From Colocasia esculenta (Eukaryota; Streptophyta; Magnoliopsida; Alismatales; Araceae): a stretch of 64,000 nt of DNA. The notes beneath the pieces were generated by a model. That model searched no databases. It saw only the letters and a program-made list of their open reading frames with translations, and was not told the DNA's origin. The translations under genes and the position numbers were made by a program. Positions 58,424 through 64,000 of this stretch are shown one piece after another (positions within the stretch are counted from its first letter, which is position 1; each line of letters begins with the position of its first letter). The stretch spans positions 65,709,207 through 65,773,206 of the forward strand of contig CM024766.1 of NCBI GenBank assembly GCA_014218235.1, given 5' to 3'.

Positions 58424-58544
58424 CCTCTCCCAGATACAGGCATCACAGATACGTACCCCGCATGTATCTCCTGCAGTTCAAAGCGAGAGTGAGATAGATG
58501 AGGAGGCGGATGATTATTCTGATCGTGATGATCATGTCTCTTGA
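58424..58544 (+). pseudogene. CACTA tnpA-like gene, C-terminal end
   Basis: Resumes the tnpA exon after element A: joined to 22526 it reads DEMSTLLSQIQASQ, and continues RTPHVSPAVQSESEIDEEA and DDYSDRDDHVS to TGA at 58542-58544. The acidic C-terminus and uninterrupted frame across the insertion site support the join. Confidence 0.85.
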
Positions 58545-58634
58545 TTTCCCTCTTATTCTATTGCACTTTGACATTTTCTGCTTTTATGGATATTTGTATA
58601 ACATTATTTATGCATTACTTTCTATGTGTGTGAT

Positions 58635-58848
58635 TCAATGATCTAGCGAGCCTGGGTGGTGGCCATATGTGTGTGATTGAATGATCCAGTGAGCTTGGGT
58701 GGTGGCTCAATAATGTGTGTGATTGAATGATCCAGTGAGCCTAGGTAGTGGCTCATATGTGTGTGATTAAATGATCCAGTGAGCCTTGGTGGTGGCTTAT
58801 ATGCATGTGATTGAATGATCTAGCGAGCCTGGGTGGTGTCTCATGTAC
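58635..58848 (+). repeat. CACTA 3'-side tandem repeat
   Basis: Five copies of a 43-46 bp unit with core GAGCCTGGGTGGTGGCTCAT and spacer TGTGTGATTGAATGATCCA, cores at 58648, 58691, 58737, 58781 and 58825. The same core occurs twice at 13872-13946, on the other side of the gene block. Confidence 0.9.
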
Positions 58849-58880
58849 GTACAGAGTGTGATATATATTATAAATAACAA

Positions 58881-59386
58881 AAAAAATGTGACAACATGTC
58901 AGCGGCTGGCTAGCCGCTGCTAAAAGAACATATGTCAGTGTCTACCAGAAGCTGACAAAAAATAAAGAATATGGTCGCGGTTGATCTCTACTGACAAAAA
59001 AAGTTTTAAGGCAGCGGTTCCATCCGCTGATAAAAGATTCATATGTCCGCGGCTAACATCCACAGCCATAATACCCTAATGGCCGCAGCTCATAGCCGTT
59101 GCTGTAGAATATATGTCTGCAGCTTCATCCGCGGACAAAAGATGGATATGGCTTTAGTTTTTGTGACCACTATAAATACTTTATGTCAGCGGCTATAATA
59201 GCAGCGGAAAAATACAACATATATCCGTAGCTTTTATAAACCGTTGACATAAGATCTGTCCACAGACTTTTTGGCAACAGTTGTGTTAGTGCCTTCTTAA
59301 CCGCTGACATAATATTATGTCAGTAGTTTTTTAGGTTTTGTCAGCGGCTTCCAACCACTAACAAATGGTCGTTCTTCTGTATTGTG
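58881..59386 (+). repeat. CACTA 3' subterminal repeats and terminus
   Basis: More than ten degenerate copies of TGTCAGCGGCT and its reverse (AGCCGCTGACA-like) in both orientations, typical of transposase-binding subterminal regions of CACTA elements. The region ends CGTTCTTCTGTATTGTG; read inward from the end this is CACAATACAGAAG, a variant of the usual CACTACA start. I place the end at 59386; a few bases of uncertainty remain. Confidence 0.7.
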
Positions 59387-59755
59387 TTCTTCAATCGATT
59401 GGGCTTCACATAATCGGTCGATCGATTCTTGCAAATCGATCTTTTGATTTCCTGACTACTACAGTGCCAAATGGTATTGGCTAAGTTGCTCGTCCGATTC
59501 CCTTGGATCGGTCGACCGATTTCCCGTAAAAGTGCAGAAACTCAAGTCAGTTCGAATTCTAACACCTGAAGAGATTAAGCACTCATCTTGACCCTTTGTT
59601 TGTGGACTCTAGACACCATGTATTCCTGTGAAGCTCATCTATCATGAATATTTAAAATGAATCCACAGAAAATCCATAAAATACAAATGGCTATATGCTT
59701 TAACAAAAACTCATTTTGTCAACTTCAAAACATCATATTGCACATGAAGACAACA
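59387..59755 (-). repeat. SIRE-type 3' LTR, 5' part
   Basis: Begins (minus) TGTTGTC after the polypurine tract. It holds several ATCGGTCGAYCGATT-type motifs at 59391-59525. It is cut by the CACTA terminus. Confidence 0.65.
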
Positions 59756-59769
59756 ATCTCCCCATTTTT
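59756..59769 (-). other. SIRE-type polypurine tract
   Basis: Minus-strand AAAAATGGGGAGAT followed by TGTTGTC, close to the AAAAAGGGGGAGATTGTTG junction seen at 3' LTRs of SIRE-type elements. Confidence 0.7.
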
Positions 59770-60194
59770 AATATTGACAAAATATATAGCATTTAACATA
59801 CTTTATGAAGCATTAAACACACAAGGAAAGCACTAATTTTAGATTTTTTTATATTCCCTTTTTGTGTTTTCATTCATATTCTTTTTTTTCTTACGAAGGA
59901 TGGGCTTTGATGCACACTCACTTAGACACTTCTAGCCTCACATAGCCTATGATGCATCAAGCAAACACACATTGATACAATAAAAAGGAAAAATTAAAAC
60001 ACACATAACATAAGTATAACTAGATAACTTCTCCTCCTTTGTCACAGCAAAAAGGTGGAAGTGGGATAACAAAGAGCAAGACACTCCAGGACACTGTGAC
60101 AAATGAAGGATCACTGAGATGGAAGCTGATCCAGAGAAGGATGTAGGTAACCCATGACTTCTCTAAAGAACTGAGCTTGGGAGTCCATAAGGCT

Positions 60195-61365
60195 CTACTG
60201 GTTAACCCTCATCTCAGCTAAATCTCTAGAGAGAGATCTCATCGACTCACCCACTTGGCGGACTTCCCCTTTCATGGAGGCCATCTCCCCCTCAACCCTA
60301 GTTAGGCTATCTTTCAACCGCAGTGAGAAATTTTCACCTCCAGGTCCAGGAGGAGGCAAGTCTTGTTCCATGGGAGCTAGATGCTCTGGATCTTCATTTC
60401 TATCTCTAAGAGCTTGAGCATCACCTTCACTTTCATCCTGATTGTCAGTTTCTACATTATCCATACTATCATCACTGTCTTCAATTTGATGAACACCCAG
60501 ATTTCTCCTAAATTGTCCATTAACTGTAATTCATGAACAACAAAATATTTGTTTGATTGTAGATTAGTGACGATGAAATATTCTCTACTCTTTCATTTGT
60601 GATATCAATTCCCACATGTGCAAACACGACTGTGAGATGAGTTGCATAAGGCTGAGAGCACCTTGGTTGATTTTTCACCAACTTGATTAGAGTGATCATC
60701 ATTGCAGGCAAGCACAAAGGCACATTATGAAATAAGCAATGAAAAATTCCCTTGTTCACTCTGGTGACTTCGTCCTGACTGCCACTTTTTGGAAAGATTA
60801 TAGTGGTGATGATGTAGTGAATGATCTGCTGAAGCGGTGGAAAATCATTAGCATTGATCAGAGCATGATATGCCACCCAATCCGCTAGATCACGCCCCAA
60901 CATCACTTGGCGTAAATCACTATCATTGTATTGAGCATGTTGCACAAAATACCCAGCATAGGGAATGTTCAATGCTTGACTAAAAACTTTGTCATTTACC
61001 AGAATATCTACACCATTAACCGCAGTAAATAGCCAATTGTTGCTGGTATAAAAATTTACATAATATTGTTGTACCAACTTTGGATAGTATACCTTATGCC
61101 TCGACATGAAACTAATCCAGCTATGAGTTTGAAGCAGGAGAGACAACATGGGCTCGACTTCATCTAGATCAACAAAATCTACATACCAGGTAGGGAGTAC
61201 TTTTCTCCGATGCTCAGTGAAGAACTCTCCTGGTACTATAGGAACTTGTGCACCTACTCCAGAACCTTCGTGACCTCCCGGTGACGCCTCGGGTTCAATG
61301 AGCACCGCGGACTGTGGAGCCATCTCACAACCTTCAGAGGAGTGGATCTCGTGAGGTTGGGACAC
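60195..61365 (-). pseudogene. SIRE envelope-like protein (putative plant transposon protein domain)
   Basis: Located after copia RNase H on the same strand, as env-like genes are in SIRE elements; its role is unproven. The frame 61365-60520 lacks a clear ATG at its start and shows LPTWYVDFVDLDEVEPML, YYPKLVQQYYVNFYTSNN, LFTAVNGVDILVND, ALNIPYAGYF, then an alpha-helical stretch and KGIFHCLFHNVPLCLPAMM. After a frameshift near 60500 the frame to 60195 has an acidic part (VETDNQDESEGDAQAL) and a heptad-like coiled coil (LKDSLTRVEGEMASMKGEV). It probably extended to about 60100 past a TAG. No obvious membrane anchor is visible in the part seen. Confidence 0.72.
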
Positions 61366-62138
61366 CTACTGAGTCTAGGACGATGAGTACCTTAGCAAGA
61401 ATCTGAATGAGAAGAAGATACTTGCGATGTGCAATCCAAGGAAGATGGGAAGGGCAACGTAAAAAATGATGCATCTCCTAATGACTCTAGGGCTAAGAAC
61501 TCTTGAAGAAGGAAAAAAGAGTTCTAAGGCTTGAAAGGGGGCTCTTAGGGGATGAAGGAATGAAAATGGGAAGTGTGAGAGTCATCTCATGATACCCCAA
61601 GGCTTTATGAAGTCGGGTTGGGTCGCACCAACAAAGTCGGTTGTGATTGGAACGAATCAGTCTAGTGCGTGATCGGAATCGGTCGAACGACTTTGATGAA
61701 TCAGTTGACCGATTTCCTAGATTTCAAGGGAATTCGGTGTAGCCAACAGTGAACTAGCATGAATGGCTCTAGGATTGGAAAATCAAAAGGATTTTGTTAA
61801 TCAACAGCATATTCATGCCGTGGTTTGAGCCCTATAAGATTTTCTAAAGCTATTTTTCATGAAGACACAATAATTTGAAGGATAGAGACAATCGATAGAT
61901 CCTCTAATTTCCTTAACATGATAGCTCCAACCAAGTGATTGCCGATGTATATCACATATCTAGAGACTTGCTTTAAATACGAAGGATTCCAGTCTTAGAA
62001 AGTTCAAGAATTATGGATATACATATATATACACACACACAAGCAACATTTAAAAAAAAATAAAATAAGGCATGCAGAGAAATTAACATACAAACATGAA
62101 ACTATCTCACATGCAACTCCCCCTTACTTAATGCACAT
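61366..62138. other. Spacer between SIRE RNase H and env-like gene
   Basis: No gene. At 61610-61725 it has ATCGGTCGA and GACCGATTTCC motifs like those in the SIRE LTR piece (59391-59525), upstream of the env-like frame on the minus strand. Confidence 0.5.
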
Positions 62139-62766
62139 CTATACTTCGCACAACCCCGGCTCTCTTCTAAGTGTGGTAAACCTATCTTCATCCAGAGTTT
62201 TAGTGAAAATGTCAGCAATTTGTGCATTAGTTTCAATGAATTTTAACTCAAGATCACCTTTCCTAACATGATCTCTCAAGAAGTGATGTCGCACCTCTAT
62301 ATACTTGGTTGTAGAATGTTGAACTGGATTCTTTGAGAGATTAATTGGACTTGTATTATCACACATAATAGAAACACAATTTAGTGAAATATGATAATCA
62401 AGCAACTGTTGTTTAATCCAAAGCACTTGGTCACCACAACTACCGGTAGCCACAAATTCTACCTCGGTAGTGGAAAGTGCCACAGAATGTTGTTTCTTGG
62501 AGGCCCAAGATACCAAGCAACCTCCGAGAAACTGACACATGCCACTTGTTCTTTTTCGATCAATTTTACATCCAGCATAATCTACATCGGTATATGCAAC
62601 TAATTCAAATGAGCAACCGATGGGATACCCTATGTCTATTGTGCTCACAAGATAGCGAAAAATCCGTTTAACAGCCATTAAATGAGACTCTTTAGGACAT
62701 GACTAAAAATGGGTACAAAGAGTGACGCTGAACTAGATGTCCAGTCTAGAAGCAATAAGATAGAAT
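62139..62766 (-). pseudogene. SIRE-type RT end and RNase H
   Basis: The RT tail is partly broken (FSVTLCTHF, then SCPKESHLMAVKRIFRYL, with stops), followed by an open RNase H of 179 residues to 62139. RNase H motifs: LVAYTDVDYAGCKIDRKRTS (first Asp), SWASKKQHSVALSTTEVEFV (Glu), IMCDNTSPINLSKNP (Asp), YIEVRHHFLRDHV and QIADIFTKTL (last Asp). This is the usual C-terminus of copia pol. Upstream it is cut by LTR F. Confidence 0.9.
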
Positions 62767-64000
62767 TGTAGCAACCCAATATTTTAATAAATAAATAAAT
62801 ATAAATATTGCAAGAAAATGAATTAAATAAAACTCAATAAATAACAAAGAGTAATGGGCTTGATTTGACTAGCTCACACAAAGGCTATTGGGCCAAATTT
62901 AAGAGAATGGGTTATGAAGCAAGAAGAAATACCCCGAAATTCGTGACCATAATTATAGGGAAAATAGGAAAGGGTAATTTAGGGTGAAAACTAATGAAAT
63001 CAACCATGAGAGGTAAGCCAATTCATGACCCACCATAGCTAGCACCTTCTAAAGGTGATTCTACTCCAGTTGGGAGGAGAAATCTCCAAAATATGGCAAG
63101 AACTAGCTAGAACTCGCAGCCACCCTTCCTAGTTGTAATGGGACATGGAATAAACCCTAGACATATAAGAATTCAACCTAAGGCTAAAAGGGAAGGTTTA
63201 CCATTGTGTTGGGGATGTGGGAGGCTGTGCTAGGGCACCAGAAGCAGAGGAGAACGGCTGGAGAACGGAGCTTCTTCCTCAACCGTGCTTTGTTGCATCC
63301 TGTGCATAACCTGAAGTTAGATCTTCACAAAGGTAGGTATTCTCAGGCTGAAGAGAAACTAAACTCATACCATCTTGTAGTGCTGCATGTCTAGTTTCAT
63401 ATGCAAGTGATTTGCCCAATTTTCATTGAGTATCCATGGAGTTATAAGCTTTTTCCCATCATCGCGCAAGCCTGTACCGATTCTTGTTCCTGCTAGTTTG
63501 CACGCCTAACGAGACCAAATTGATTCAGTCCAAAAGCATAGTTCTCTTCTACTTGATGCCCCCTACCAGTTTCATGTTCATCACTTTGTCACATGTGCCC
63601 TAGTTTGTGAGTTATAGGCATTGCATGATGATCGCTACATGTTTCTATTGTTTTCAGGTTGAACGTTGAATCGCGACCGAGCCAGGCGACGAGATTCAAC
63701 TGGCTGGTATCACGTCGATCCTGACCGTCATGTTTACCTGAAAGGCATCAGCCCATGCCATCGCATTTTGGCTCATCCCTGCATCAAACTGTGTGCCCAC
63801 TGACTTGTCAGGAGACCTAAGAAATGCGACCGCTAAGGTCGTCGCGTTTCACTGTCTTTTCCCGCCTCTAGGGAATCACACCATTTGAACGATTAGGGTT
63901 GCATGAATGTGACGGTCTTCGTCATCGCGTTTCTGTCTGCCTGATAAACGCAACCATCATACTCGTTGCGATTTACCTGTTTTATTCCAGTAGCTAATCT
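62767..64000 (+). mobile_element. LTR F, start of another Ty3/gypsy-type LTR
   Basis: Starts TGTAGCAACCC and resembles the beginning of S1 (shared TGTAGCAAC start and the ATGGGCTT...GGGCCAAA blocks). Donor-like AAAG|GTAGGT at 63333; CpG-rich motifs at 63665-63960. It runs off the window, so solo or full element and its duplication cannot be told. Confidence 0.75.

Larger units (their letters stand above)
13872..59386 (+). mobile_element. CACTA (En/Spm-type) DNA transposon, split by nested retrotransposons
   Basis: It carries tnp2-like and tnpA-like genes on the same strand, a GAGCCTGGGTGGTGGCTCA-type repeat at both ends of the gene block and dense subterminal repeats at 58881-59386 ending CTGTATTGTG. 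The two large interruptions (19154-22206 and 22527-58418) are flanked by 5-bp duplications, and the tnpA frame continues across both. The 5' terminal repeat is not visible; the left coordinate given is the first supported CACTA sequence. The end TTGTG (read inward CACAA) departs from the usual CACTA. Confidence 0.8.
59387..62766 (-). mobile_element. SIRE-type Ty1/copia element fragment
   Basis: On the minus strand: RT end and RNase H, spacer, envelope-like gene, polypurine tract, then the start of the 3' LTR. An env-like gene after copia RNase H is the known layout of the SIRE lineage. The right side is cut by LTR F at 62767, the left by the CACTA end, so most of pol and the LTR are missing from view. 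Confidence 0.8.

Noticed and set aside
58635..58848. Regular 43-46 bp repeats as a CRISPR array
   Set aside because: Repeat and spacer are both conserved, the context is a plant CACTA transposon and no cas genes exist.

Overview
This window is heterochromatin-like plant DNA made almost entirely of transposable elements. The lineages present point to a flowering plant: Tat-lineage and Tekay-type Ty3/gypsy elements, a SIRE-type Ty1/copia element and a CACTA transposon. I cannot name the species. I found no intact single-copy host gene, rRNA, tRNA gene or CRISPR array.

Layout. (1) 1-11881: 3' part of a large Tat-lineage Ty3/gypsy retrotransposon on the + strand. It has reverse transcriptase, two RNase H domains, integrase, a long region carrying two intron-containing genes on the opposite strand (a plant-mobile-domain gene at 4464-7216 and a DUF7745-like gene at 7641-9097), a polypurine tract and a 3' LTR. 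(2) 11901-13120: a (CT)n tract and a C-rich/(CA)n minisatellite. (3) About 13.9-59.4 kb: a CACTA transposon with decayed tnp2-like and tnpA-like genes, interrupted twice inside one tnpA exon by a 3.05-kb solo LTR (19154-22206) and by a 35.9-kb nested block (22527-58418). (4) The block is a minus-strand Tekay-like element (A). Its 3' LTR is interrupted by a second minus-strand Tekay-like element (B, 23979-40076), and its integrase by a plus-strand Tekay element (E, 41955-52617). B itself carries two solo LTRs, D (30902-33120, in gag) and C (35459-39161, in its 5' LTR). (5) 59387-62766: a minus-strand SIRE-type copia fragment (LTR piece, env-like gene, RNase H), cut at 62767 by another LTR (F) running off the window.

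The nesting is read from flanking 5-bp target-site duplications: GACTA, ACACT, CAAA(T/C), CATGA, CTCGA and GAAGT. Removing the insertions rejoins the host reading frames, for example the CACTA tnpA exon and A's integrase. Insertion order: CACTA, then A (and the first solo LTR), then B and E, then C and D.

The signals I consider least explained are these. The antisense genes in the Tat element have canonical GT-AG introns, and one has its own TATA box. CpG-rich clusters of the palindrome GTCGCGAC recur in LTRs and promoters of several unrelated element families, usually placed around a first exon. Six Tekay-type LTRs share an apparent intra-LTR intron, with donor mostly AG|GTAGG and acceptor mostly AG|GTRAG, and just before the acceptor a hairpin whose stem sequence changes while pairing is kept.
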